Below, in pieces: positions 7,695 to 16,096 of a stretch of 44,398 bases of DNA. Numbering within the stretch: position 1 is the stretch's first letter; the number at the start of each line of letters is the position of its first letter. Origin of the DNA: a virus; the IMG/VR virus record IMGVR_UViG_3300008120_006850, positions 1-44,398 of that record. One strand, written 5' to 3'. Under the pieces are notes generated by a model that saw only the letters and a program-made list of their open reading frames with translations, searched no databases and had not been told where the DNA came from. A program made the position numbers and the translations under genes.

Positions 7695-8701
7695 TGAAAA
7701 TTAAAATATACGAACTTGACAAACATCGTAATGAAACTACGTTTAGACCATTATTGTTACAACATAAGTTATTCAATGATGTTGGTATAGAGTTCGTAAA
7801 TTCAGGTCAAGCGGATTTTGCTTTTGTTGGTCATGCAAGTATAGTTGATAAAAAAGTATCATTGAGTGAATCCACAAACAAAGGATTAGAATTTTTAAAG
7901 TCAGTAAAAGACCCTTATTTTTTGTTTGATGGTCAAGACGCAGCTACTTTAATGGGCGTGTATGAAGTTGCTACACGTTCTAATCCTATCTATGTATTAA
8001 AACCTACTCTATACAAAGATCGTTCAAATTATCTAAAAAAGAGTGTCAATGGTCGAATTTATTGGGGTGAAGGCAATTATAGTTTACCAAACTTAAACAT
8101 CTTTGAAAAAGTAAAGTTGGCTCATTTTAATTGGTTATCTACCATGATGCCTGAGTGGTATGATTATTATCCAAATAAACCATATGATGTTAGTCTATTG
8201 TTGGGTAGAAGAGATTCTGACAGTTTAGAACACAATTTAAATCAAACGCCTCACTATAACAGTCATAGAGATAATCTATTCAATACAGTAGATAAAAAAT
8301 ACAAAACCGCTTCTTTAGAAAAGGGACAAAGACTGGCGTTGGGAGAATATCTTAACAAGATGTACAATTGTAAGATAATACTATCACCATATGGATTTGG
8401 TGAAGTTACTCCTAGAGATTTAGAAGCAGCTATGTTTGGTTGTGTTTTAATTAAACCAGATATGTCTTATTTAGAAATGATACCTAATGTATATGTTCCA
8501 AATGAAACATACGTTGCTTGTAAACATGATTTTTCAGATATAAATGAAAAAATTGATTATGTACTGTCCGATTATGAAAATTTGCAGAAGTTTTATACTG
8601 AAAATCTAAGAAAGAAATTTATTGAAGAAAACAATCCAGAAAAAATGGTAACTTACTATTACAATTTGTTTAAAAATATAAAAGGAGTTACAACAGAATG
8701 A
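7694..8701 (+). CDS. Probable GT-B glycosyltransferase (Glyco_trans_1_2-type C-terminus)
   Basis: This is a 335-residue protein. The C-terminal third, CKIILSPYGFGEVTPRDLEA, then AMFGCVLIKPDMSYLEMIPN and a short helical tail, matches the donor half of the CgeB/exostosin-like GT-B families, where an acidic residue follows 'G..~p.dlEA...G.~~i'. The N-terminal two-thirds are less conserved but contain a plausible beta-alpha pattern (FAFVGHASIV, YFLFDGQDAA). Its ATG overlaps the TAA of the broken gene upstream (TAATG), and its TGA overlaps the next ATG. Function in the shared glycan pathway is inferred from fold and context; the substrate is unknown. Confidence 0.65.
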   Translation: MKIKIYELDKHRNETTFRPLLLQHKLFNDVGIEFVNSGQADFAFVGHASIVDKKVSLSESTNKGLEFLKSVKDPYFLFDGQDAATLMGVYEVATRSNPIYVLKPTLYKDRSNYLKKSVNGRIYWGEGNYSLPNLNIFEKVKLAHFNWLSTMMPEWYDYYPNKPYDVSLLLGRRDSDSLEHNLNQTPHYNSHRDNLFNTVDKKYKTASLEKGQRLALGEYLNKMYNCKIILSPYGFGEVTPRDLEAAMFGCVLIKPDMSYLEMIPNVYVPNETYVACKHDFSDINEKIDYVLSDYENLQKFYTENLRKKFIEENNPEKMVTYYYNLFKNIKGVTTE

Positions 8702-9363
8702 AAATAGGCATTACCGCTCCAATGCATTGGTCCGATAAATATAGAGTCAAAGGTAACGACTTTATAAAAAAAATGACAGATTCTATTAATAAATCTGTTA
8801 AATATGATCATACCGTCTATGTCGTGGACAATGGAAGTCAATACAAATCGGATATTCATACATATCCAAATGTACATTATACTTGGATTGAAGATCAATC
8901 AATTGGCGGTATTACTCATGCTTATAATGTAGGAATATATCAAGCTTATAAAGATAATTGTGATGTAATTATCGTGACCAGTGATGATGTAGAATTCAAT
9001 CACACCGCAAATAAATTTGTTGAGTTTATATCAAGAGACTCGGAAAGTTTAGATTGTATATACGGTCCATTAACAAATGGAGTGTTAAGTGAAGAACAAA
9101 AATCAAATGGACCGATGATAGGAACTAAAGAAATAACTGTACTGAACGGATTTACTTTCGCTTTTACAAGACAACATTATGAAAAGTATCGTGCAACTAA
9201 ATACACATATTTAAATGAACAGACAATAAATAAATGGCACGGTCAAGAAAATCAATTCATAGAGAATAGAAAACGAGGAGCTAAGTGTAAAGTGTTGAAT
9301 TTCTGTTGGTTAATGCATGACAAACAACGTGGTTGGAAAAAGTGTTTGAGTGAAATAAAATGA
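8698..9363 (+). CDS. GT-A (GT2-like) glycosyltransferase
   Basis: This is a 221-residue protein. The first strand ITAPMHWSDKY is followed by VYVVDNGSQ, the nucleotide-binding strand and 'NGS' turn of GT2 enzymes. SIGGITHAYNVGI corresponds to the 'N.G...A.N.Gi' helix, and DVIIVTSDDVEF to the DxD-type metal site (acidic pair at about 100-102). The C-terminal WHGQENQFIENRKRGAKCKV fits the region holding the catalytic acidic residue (often ED or EN). It lacks membrane segments, so it should act in the cytoplasm. It overlaps both neighbours by a few bases or sits 1 bp away, as expected within one operon. Confidence 0.75.
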   Translation: MKIGITAPMHWSDKYRVKGNDFIKKMTDSINKSVKYDHTVYVVDNGSQYKSDIHTYPNVHYTWIEDQSIGGITHAYNVGIYQAYKDNCDVIIVTSDDVEFNHTANKFVEFISRDSESLDCIYGPLTNGVLSEEQKSNGPMIGTKEITVLNGFTFAFTRQHYEKYRATKYTYLNEQTINKWHGQENQFIENRKRGAKCKVLNFCWLMHDKQRGWKKCLSEIK

Positions 9364-9364
9364 T

Positions 9365-10372
9365 ATGAAGATCAAAAACAAATATGTTACAGGTACACAA
9401 GTAATGTTTTATGAAATAGAAATGTTTGATGATAACATTTCAGGTATTATAAACACTTTAAAATTGGTAGACAACAGAGAAAATCTTACTTATCATTTTA
9501 CGTTCAATATGTCTGAAGCGTTTGAACTAATTGATACTTTAAAAATTTCTAGAGACGAATTAAAGCGTAGATTTATAGAACAAATAGATAGACTAAAAAA
9601 AGAAGGTGTAAACGTAAAGTATGATATCTTGGAAGGTAAAGAACCATATAGTATGGCAAATTACCGTAGAGATTTTAATTATTTAAATTGTACAAATAAC
9701 GATGTTTTGATATGGGGTGAAACCGACTGTTATATGCCTGCCGAGACCTTTCCTATTTTAGAACAACTGCGTGAATATTCAACTTCACAGAATATTTGGA
9801 AATATGTAGTTACATTCGCAATACGAAAGATGTGGGATTCTAGTTGGTCTGCGTTGGAACATGTTGACTTTGAAAATTGTAAATATTACGAAAAGACCGA
9901 ACCCAAATGTTTTACAGAACAATCATCTATAAGATATGTCATGTCAATAGATGAAATGAATGCAATAAACTCAAAAGCAACTGATCTAGACATTCGTATA
10001 TTAAAAAGTCCTCGGTTCGATGGTTCTGGGGCTATATTCTCCACGGATCTAATAAAAGCCGGAGCCAATATACCTCTGGCTGCGTTTGGCATAGCATCAG
10101 ATGACACTTTCATGATGGAATCGTGTAGAAAGACCATGGGCAATCAATATGTACAGTATGTAGTTAAAAACGTCTTAAAAGTACATAATAGAGAACATCC
10201 TCGTAAACGTAATTATGCTTTAAATATTCAAGGTCAAGAAAGTACTCAAAGTAAAAAAGGCGATTGGTATAAAGTTATAAGAAATACGAACGAACAAAAT
10301 CTACATATGTATTCTCAGACCAATCAAAATAGGTTTTTCACTTATCAAGATTGTTTAAATACGTTACAATAA
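9365..10372 (+). CDS. Putative GT-A glycosyltransferase
   Basis: This is a 335-residue protein. A possible metal/nucleotide site is NDVLIWGETDCYMPAETF (about 112-129), and a later SPRFDGSGAIFSTDLIKAG plus GIASDDTFMMESC resembles the acceptor-binding and catalytic-base segment (DD/ED) of GT2 folds. KVHNREHPRKR could be the conserved His region after it. The N-terminal 100 residues, with LKISRDELKRRFIEQIDRL, look different from ordinary GT2 proteins, so the family assignment is weaker than for its neighbours. It starts 1 bp after the preceding stop. Confidence 0.55.
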   Translation: MKIKNKYVTGTQVMFYEIEMFDDNISGIINTLKLVDNRENLTYHFTFNMSEAFELIDTLKISRDELKRRFIEQIDRLKKEGVNVKYDILEGKEPYSMANYRRDFNYLNCTNNDVLIWGETDCYMPAETFPILEQLREYSTSQNIWKYVVTFAIRKMWDSSWSALEHVDFENCKYYEKTEPKCFTEQSSIRYVMSIDEMNAINSKATDLDIRILKSPRFDGSGAIFSTDLIKAGANIPLAAFGIASDDTFMMESCRKTMGNQYVQYVVKNVLKVHNREHPRKRNYALNIQGQESTQSKKGDWYKVIRNTNEQNLHMYSQTNQNRFFTYQDCLNTLQ

Positions 10373-10376
10373 ATAT

Positions 10377-11051
10377 ATGGGTTATATTCTACCAGAAATA
10401 TACGAGGAAATGGCAAGAACTACTAAAAGTGAAATGCCTAGAATTTTAGTTGAAACAGGTACATTTAAAGGTGGTTTGGCATATCGGTTTCTAGAAAAAT
10501 ATGGGTCAGTAGATCCTTTTAGAAAGTTATATACATTTGAATTGGGTGAAGAAATCTGCCAAATAGCAAGTAATCGATTCAAACTGTTTGAAAAATACCA
10601 AGGTGACACAACCAAATTTGATTTACATTCAAATGATAAAGATGCCGAATTTAAATCAAGACATACATACATGTATGACACAATTGAGCTGATCAACTCT
10701 GATAGTGTAAGTGGATTACAAAAATTGTTACCTGCGATAGATGAAAGATGTTGTTTTTGGTTGGATGCACATGCCGGTGCGGCTAAATATGCTAGAGGAC
10801 CAAAGGATGTACCTCTATTGGATGAAATTGCTGCAATAGAAAATCATCATATTAAAAATCATTTCATTGCAATCGACGATGCACATTTGTTTGGTAAATT
10901 ACAATATGATAATACTACAAAAGAACAAATTTGTGATTATAGAGAAATAACGATTGAAAAGGTAAAAGATGCAATCGTTAAAATAAATAAAAACTATATT
11001 ATCGAAGTAATAAGTCCTTATCAACATCAGATGTTAATTGCATATGTATGA
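10377..11051 (+). CDS. SAM-dependent methyltransferase, Methyltransf_24/TylF-like
   Basis: This is a 224-residue protein. RILVETGTFKGGLAYRFLE (about 22-40) is the SAM-binding glycine loop, and KLYTFELGEEICQIASNRF holds the acidic residue expected to bind the ribose. CCFWLDAHAGAA and HFIAIDDAHLFG resemble the metal/catalytic Asp strands of TylF/macrocin-type and related sugar O-methyltransferases. Its place among glycosyltransferases suggests methylation of a sugar on the glycan. The TGA overlaps the next ATG (ATGA). An alternative is a small-molecule methyltransferase of unknown substrate. Confidence 0.7.
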   Translation: MGYILPEIYEEMARTTKSEMPRILVETGTFKGGLAYRFLEKYGSVDPFRKLYTFELGEEICQIASNRFKLFEKYQGDTTKFDLHSNDKDAEFKSRHTYMYDTIELINSDSVSGLQKLLPAIDERCCFWLDAHAGAAKYARGPKDVPLLDEIAAIENHHIKNHFIAIDDAHLFGKLQYDNTTKEQICDYREITIEKVKDAIVKINKNYIIEVISPYQHQMLIAYV

Positions 11052-11953
11052 ATATTATAGTTTTTCATCAACCATATCCACAGGAAAATTACAAGTTAAA
11101 TGAGTATGTAGCTAAACATCTCAAAGATCAAGGTCATACTGTATATCTGTTACAACAGTTAAATGGTATGAAATGTACATCTGAATTTGTTGAAGAAATA
11201 AAATCTGTCAATCCTGATGTTTTATACTTTGAAATGTTGGATAAAGAAACATTCAAAGCCGTTGAACAATTAAATTGTAAAAAGGTTTTGGTATATGCTA
11301 GTAGAGGTATACTTCCAAACTTTGAAGAAATTGTAAACTATTATGGCAAATGGTTTACTCACATCTATACAAATTCTTACAACTTACATAAACTATTTGT
11401 ATCAAAAAATATACCATCAGAACATTTTGAGTACTATTTTAGCTGTTTAACTGATGAAGAATGTGTTTTTACCCCAAAATATTTTAATGATTGTGTCTTT
11501 TTGGGAATGGGATTTGCTAGAGTAAATGATAAACACTATGAAAGTGAACGTAATTTATTCTTTGACGGCATACCTAATATAAGATTTTCTATATATGGCA
11601 ATGGATGGCCAAGTTTGCCACATTATCGGGGACTGCTACCACCGGATGATATTGGTAAATTATATTCAAGTGCTAGATCGGCTATAGGTATTATTGGATC
11701 GGGTCAACGTAGTATGGGTATGATAAATAATAGATACACAGAAATGATGTATTGTGGAGTACCTATCTTTAGCTTAAAGTACGATACAATAAATTGGTTT
11801 GGTGGAGAACAATATATCAACTTTATCGAAAACAAAAATGATATAGTCAATTTGTTAAAAACCGATTTAAAAACAAAATCCAACGAATCAAAGAATTTCA
11901 TTCGTAAAAAACATCAAGACTTTTTCAATAAATTAAACAATTTAATTCAATGA
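11048..11953 (+). CDS. GT-B glycosyltransferase (CgeB/Glyco_trans_1_2-like)
   Basis: This is a 301-residue protein. The N-terminal domain begins NIIVFHQPYPQENYKLNEYV with a typical first strand and helix and contains SVNPDVLYFEML. The C-terminal domain shows CVFLGMGFARVND, IRFSIYGNGWPSLPHYRG, the GLLPPDDIGKLYSSARSAIG segment and NNRYTEMMYCGVPIFSLKYD, which is the usual 'R.fE..~cG~p~~' donor loop. Length and layout fit one compact GT-B enzyme. The gene overlaps both neighbours by 4 bp. Sugar specificity cannot be read. Confidence 0.8.
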   Translation: MNIIVFHQPYPQENYKLNEYVAKHLKDQGHTVYLLQQLNGMKCTSEFVEEIKSVNPDVLYFEMLDKETFKAVEQLNCKKVLVYASRGILPNFEEIVNYYGKWFTHIYTNSYNLHKLFVSKNIPSEHFEYYFSCLTDEECVFTPKYFNDCVFLGMGFARVNDKHYESERNLFFDGIPNIRFSIYGNGWPSLPHYRGLLPPDDIGKLYSSARSAIGIIGSGQRSMGMINNRYTEMMYCGVPIFSLKYDTINWFGGEQYINFIENKNDIVNLLKTDLKTKSNESKNFIRKKHQDFFNKLNNLIQ

Positions 11954-12900
11954 ACATTTGTTTCGTAAGTCAAAACGGTCATACAGGTAAGTTGCCAAGA
12001 AATTTTCAAAATTGTCGTACAGAATTTTCTTGGCAGATTGCACTTGATGCCGATCATCTACCTATAGACTATATTTTAAGCAAACCATTTAAAGGTGTAT
12101 CTCAGTATGATTTAGTAATTGTTATACTACCTAAAAAATTAGAAAATTATAACAGTTCAAGATTATTAGATTTAGTTAAAGCAATTGGCAAAAAAGTAAC
12201 CGTGATGCAGGAAGGTCCGGCTTGGTATTATCAAGACTATGATTATGTCAATCAAGTTAATTATATCAACTTCTTAAGTGAGATGGATTTTCTATTAACT
12301 CACAATAAAAGTGACATTTCATATTTCAAAGGTATATTTAAAAAACCAACATTCAATCTACAGTCACTTATGATTGAAGATACAGTAAAAGATGTACCCC
12401 GTGAAAATAATAATATGCCTATCATAGGTGGCAACTTCTGTAGTTGGTATGGTGGTGTAGATAGTTACTTCGTGGCAAGAAACTTTGATAAACCCATTTT
12501 TATTCCAAGTATGGGACGTAAGATACAAAACGAAGAACAATTCCCAGGTTTACATCACTTACCATATATGATGTGGAATGAATGGATTAAAGCACTTGCC
12601 AATTTTAATGTTGGTATACATCTAATGAGAACACACGCTGCGGGTACATTCGCTCTAAATTGCGCTTATTTAGGCATACCATGTATAGGATATAAAGGAC
12701 TAGATACACAAGAAACATTACATCCACAACTATCTGTAGATATAGGAGATATAGAAAAAGCAAATATATTAGCTAATAAACTTAAAATAGACAAAGAGTT
12801 TTATAATTACTGTTCACAAAATGCTAAGGATAATTATAAGATATTCTACACCGAAAAGGTTTGGTTGAATAACTGGAATAAAATCGTTGATAATATATGA
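11950..12900 (+). CDS. Putative GT-B glycosyltransferase
   Basis: This is a 316-residue protein. NICFVSQNGHTGKLPRNFQN is a first strand with a glycine-rich turn. KPIFIPSMGRKIQNEEQFP and NVGIHLMRTHAAGTFALNCA followed by YLGIPCIGYKGLDTQETLHP form a C-terminal domain that resembles the donor site of GT-B enzymes (His/Thr in the loop, 'lG~P~ig' strand). It has no E-x7-E, so it belongs to a divergent branch. It is coupled by ATGA overlaps to the genes on both sides. Confidence 0.6.
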   Translation: MNICFVSQNGHTGKLPRNFQNCRTEFSWQIALDADHLPIDYILSKPFKGVSQYDLVIVILPKKLENYNSSRLLDLVKAIGKKVTVMQEGPAWYYQDYDYVNQVNYINFLSEMDFLLTHNKSDISYFKGIFKKPTFNLQSLMIEDTVKDVPRENNNMPIIGGNFCSWYGGVDSYFVARNFDKPIFIPSMGRKIQNEEQFPGLHHLPYMMWNEWIKALANFNVGIHLMRTHAAGTFALNCAYLGIPCIGYKGLDTQETLHPQLSVDIGDIEKANILANKLKIDKEFYNYCSQNAKDNYKIFYTEKVWLNNWNKIVDNI

Positions 12901-13685
12901 GTCGTAAAATTAAATTTGTAATACCAACAGTATTCGCTAGAAAAGAAACTGAAATTAAGTGTGTTGAAGCAATTTGTCACCAGGCTTTAAAACACAATTC
13001 AGAAAACGAAGTACACATGGTTTGTAATTTTGACAGTCTAGAATTTGAACAATGGAAACCGGAACATAAAGAAATTAAGAAACACGTTTCTAATTTGATG
13101 CATAGTATCTCTAGAGCATTAAATGTTATTGCCAGACAAGAAAACACAAAAGATTTTGACTATTTTTGTTTTGTACAATCGGATGTATTCTTTGAAAATG
13201 AAAGTTGGATTGAAAAATGTATAGAGGTATACGAAACACATGGAAATGTAGGAGTGATTGGTACCAGACCACACAGTGCATTTGAAAGATATCATGTACC
13301 AATAAAACATGTAAAAGTTAATGGGATTAATGAAATGTACGAGGTGTTATGGTCAGATGGTATCATGTTCTTCAGTACAAAATTATTCGATGAAATTGGT
13401 TATTTTGATGAACAATTTTTCGGAGACTGTGAAAGCAATGATTTTTGTTACAGAGCTTTAGAACGTGGTTATAAAAATATCTATATACCAGGCCGATGGC
13501 TGAATTTTAAACACGAATTGATTGGTTTTGATAAAAAATCTCCGACACCGGATTCTTTGATTCGTAACGTAGAGAAATCTCGCAAACTATTTTTCCATAA
13601 ATGGGAACACATTTTTAGACAATTTTTCCAAAATATTTATGAACAACAGGCAGCAATGTATAATAATGATAGCTATAGAGGATAA
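12897..13685 (+). CDS. GT-A (GT2-like) glycosyltransferase
   Basis: This is a 262-residue protein. KIKFVIPTVFARKETEIKC is the first strand and helix, HSISRALNVIARQ matches the 'a...N.~i' helix, and YFCFVQSDVFFENESWIEK contains the DxF-type acidic metal site. GYFDEQFFGDCESNDFCYRA, with its ALERGY extension, is the classic GT2 segment carrying the catalytic base, followed by IPGRWLNFKHE, with the conserved His. It is a soluble enzyme of normal GT2 domain length. The last codons overlap the following gene by about 20 bp. Confidence 0.8.
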   Translation: MSRKIKFVIPTVFARKETEIKCVEAICHQALKHNSENEVHMVCNFDSLEFEQWKPEHKEIKKHVSNLMHSISRALNVIARQENTKDFDYFCFVQSDVFFENESWIEKCIEVYETHGNVGVIGTRPHSAFERYHVPIKHVKVNGINEMYEVLWSDGIMFFSTKLFDEIGYFDEQFFGDCESNDFCYRALERGYKNIYIPGRWLNFKHELIGFDKKSPTPDSLIRNVEKSRKLFFHKWEHIFRQFFQNIYEQQAAMYNNDSYRG

Positions 13686-14400
13686 TAACTCTAAGCATCA
13701 ACATAAATCATATTACGAATTAACAAAACTAGCCTGGCAAAAGTATTGTGACAAAAACAATATAGACTTTGTTTTGATTACAGAAAAGTTACCCGGAGTA
13801 AAACACGCAAAGTGGAACAAACATTATGTGTTTGATTATTTGGGAGACAAATATGAAAAAATAGGCATGGTAGATTTTGATACTATGCCACATTGGAATT
13901 GTCCAAATCCATTTAATCTGTATACCGATGAATTTTGTGGAGTAATTGATAACTCTTCTTTATACTGGCTTAACAACAGTTTGACATCTTATAAATCAGC
14001 TTTTCCAGAATTGAATGTTGATATAAAAATTAGTGAATATGTCAATAGTGGAGTGTTATTTTTTACAAAAAAACACAAATACGTCTTTGATCAAGTTAAA
14101 GAGTTTTATCTAAACAATCAAGAAAAGATAGATAATTGGAATGTGCCGAATACAGGCAGAGATCAAACTGTATTAAATCTTATACTAAAAAAGAATAATG
14201 TAAACAAAAAGTATCTACCCCACTCATGGAACACATTTGCAATGATCAAAAAGGGATATTTCTTTTATAACGATAAATTGAATGATCCTACCCCATTCTT
14301 TGTAAAGTATGGTAATATATGGCATTTTACTGGATTTTCAATTGAACAACGTACACAATTGATTCAAGATATCTGGAATCAAACCAAACATTTATATTAA
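13666..14400 (+). CDS. GT-A glycosyltransferase, GT8-like fold
   Basis: From ATG 13666 the protein is 244 residues, starting MIAIEDNNSKHQHKSYYEL. An in-frame ATG at 13639 would add nine residues and lengthen the overlap with the previous gene; neither start has a good ribosome site. KIGMVDFDTMPHWNCPNPFN contains the DxD metal site, EYVNSGVLFFTKKHK the 'NsGv~~~' strand, and TGRDQTVLNLIL the 'DQ..~N' acceptor helix. These three elements in this order are diagnostic for GT8-type and related glycosyltransferases. The next gene encodes a clear relative, so the pair probably arose by duplication. Confidence 0.75.
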   Translation: MIAIEDNNSKHQHKSYYELTKLAWQKYCDKNNIDFVLITEKLPGVKHAKWNKHYVFDYLGDKYEKIGMVDFDTMPHWNCPNPFNLYTDEFCGVIDNSSLYWLNNSLTSYKSAFPELNVDIKISEYVNSGVLFFTKKHKYVFDQVKEFYLNNQEKIDNWNVPNTGRDQTVLNLILKKNNVNKKYLPHSWNTFAMIKKGYFFYNDKLNDPTPFFVKYGNIWHFTGFSIEQRTQLIQDIWNQTKHLY

Positions 14401-15176
14401 TGAAAAAAAACATAATTTTTATTCCAGCGGTAATTTCTAACAAAGGAGAAAAAAAGTTACGTAGTACTCCTCTTATCAACAAAATATTTGAATATAGCAT
14501 AAACAGTTGGAAACACTTCGCAAACAAAAATAACTGTGAAGTGGTTGTATTGGATCAGCCAATTATGGATTCAAATATAACCAGTATGGCATGGCAACGT
14601 TACTATGCGTTGGATATATTGGAAAATAGTGGCATCGATTATGACCAAGTACTAATTGTAGATGCTGATACTATTGTTCACCCAAACTGTCCTAACTTCT
14701 TTGAAATGACAAACCATAAATACACAGGCGTACACGACGGTGTTGTGTATGAATGGGTAATGAGAAGTGTGGAGTGTTATAGTAAATACGTATTTAATGA
14801 CTATAAGTTAAACATATGGAATTATATCAATGGTGGATTTCAAATATTTAACGAATCACACAAAGATCATATCAACAAGTTTAAACAGTTTTATATTGAT
14901 AACCGTGATGTTCTATATGAAGTAGAATCAAAAATAAAATTGGGTACGGATCAAACACCTATGAATTTCTTTCTACAAATGAACAATGTAGAAACTACAA
15001 TATTGCCATATGAGTATAATATGACTGGGTTAAATCTATCAGAAGGTTTAACGGAAGACCTTGTATATACAAATTTGGGATGGATATATCATTTTAATGG
15101 CATACCGGATAACACATATGGTAACAAAGTAGAATATTATATGGCAAAGACGTATAATAAATTGTATGAAAAATAA
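14400..15176 (+). CDS. GT-A glycosyltransferase, GT8-like, paralogue of the preceding gene
   Basis: This is a 258-residue protein. VLIVDADTIVHPNCPNFFEM holds the DxD motif in the same context as VDFDTMPHWNCPNPF of its neighbour. YINGGFQIFNESHKDHINKF and KLGTDQTPMNFFLQMNN repeat the 'N~G~~~F...' and 'DQ..~N' elements, and the final GWIYHFNGIPD parallels the neighbour's NIWHFTGFS. The stop-start TAATG overlap with the neighbour supports joint translation. The two enzymes probably add similar sugars at successive positions or share an acceptor, which is inference. Confidence 0.75.
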   Translation: MKKNIIFIPAVISNKGEKKLRSTPLINKIFEYSINSWKHFANKNNCEVVVLDQPIMDSNITSMAWQRYYALDILENSGIDYDQVLIVDADTIVHPNCPNFFEMTNHKYTGVHDGVVYEWVMRSVECYSKYVFNDYKLNIWNYINGGFQIFNESHKDHINKFKQFYIDNRDVLYEVESKIKLGTDQTPMNFFLQMNNVETTILPYEYNMTGLNLSEGLTEDLVYTNLGWIYHFNGIPDNTYGNKVEYYMAKTYNKLYEK

Positions 15177-16095
15177 AAAAATATTCATAACCGGTGGAGC
15201 TGGGTTTTTAGGTAAACACATTGTAAAACGATATTACGATAACAACGATATAACAATCTTCAGCCGAGATGAGGCAAAACATTATTATCTTAAAAAACAA
15301 TTTCCAAAGATAAACTGCATTGTAGGAGATGTACGTAATTATGATTTATTAAAAAGAGTTAGTAAAAATCATAATATTGGAATATTCGCTGCGAGTTTAA
15401 AACAAATCGAATCTGTAGATCAAAATGTTGAAGAAGCTTTACATGTTATAATACACGGTGCAATTAATAGCAGAAGAATTTCTGAAGAAAATGGATTTGA
15501 ATCTTCTTGTTTTATATCTTCCGATAAAAGTAGATCAGCTACAACATTATATGGATCTATGAAATTTGTAGCCGGTGAAAGTTTCATAGTCAACTCAGAT
15601 AAAAATAATATCAATTTAAGCACCGCCATATATGGAAATGTTTTAAATTCGACTGGAAGTATAATTCCATTGATATGGAACGCTATAGAAAATAAATACA
15701 GTTTAAAATTGTACTCATCTGAAATGACACGGTTCATGATCACGGTAGATGAAGCGATTGATTTAATCGAAGCTGGATTAAAAGTCAATGGCTATAATGT
15801 GATACCCAAGGTTAAAAGTTTCAAAATCTTAGATTTATTTGAACTTTATAAAGAATTATTCGGATTACAGTATACTTTAGATGTTCCTAGAATATCGGAA
15901 AAAATACATGAGATTATGATATCCGAAGAAGAAAAACCCAGAGTTTTAGAATTAGGCAATTACTACTATATGCATTATAAAAATACTTGCATAAACGGTG
16001 TTAAATTTACAAATAATGAATATTCTAGTAAAGATGTATGTATCACCAAAGAAGAATTAAATAATGTATTAAAATCGTTTAACTACTTTAAATAA
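15166..16095 (+). CDS. SDR sugar-nucleotide dehydratase/epimerase, PseB/CapD-like
   Basis: This is a 309-residue extended short-chain dehydrogenase. FITGGAGFLGKHIV (7-20) is the NAD(P)-binding glycine motif; FSRDEAKHYYLKKQFP and CIVGDVRNYDLL match the PseB/CapD signature after the second strand. AASLKQIESVDQNVEEALHV stands where PseB has 'AAlKhVp..E.nP.Ea'. FISSDKSRSATTLYGSMK gives Lys121, Tyr129 and Lys133 as the catalytic set, and TRFMITVDEAIDLIE the usual substrate-loop motif. It most likely acts as a UDP-sugar 4,6-dehydratase. The substitutions around residues 75-95 make pseudaminate chemistry unproven. The gene is more AT-rich than those at 4-7 kb. Confidence 0.8.
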   Translation: MKNKKIFITGGAGFLGKHIVKRYYDNNDITIFSRDEAKHYYLKKQFPKINCIVGDVRNYDLLKRVSKNHNIGIFAASLKQIESVDQNVEEALHVIIHGAINSRRISEENGFESSCFISSDKSRSATTLYGSMKFVAGESFIVNSDKNNINLSTAIYGNVLNSTGSIIPLIWNAIENKYSLKLYSSEMTRFMITVDEAIDLIEAGLKVNGYNVIPKVKSFKILDLFELYKELFGLQYTLDVPRISEKIHEIMISEEEKPRVLELGNYYYMHYKNTCINGVKFTNNEYSSKDVCITKEELNNVLKSFNYFK

Positions 16096-16096
16096 C

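Noticed and set aside
10005-10025. GGTTCGA-like tRNA arm
   Set aside because: It lies inside a glycosyltransferase gene, without acceptor, D or anticodon arms; no tRNA was found in the window.
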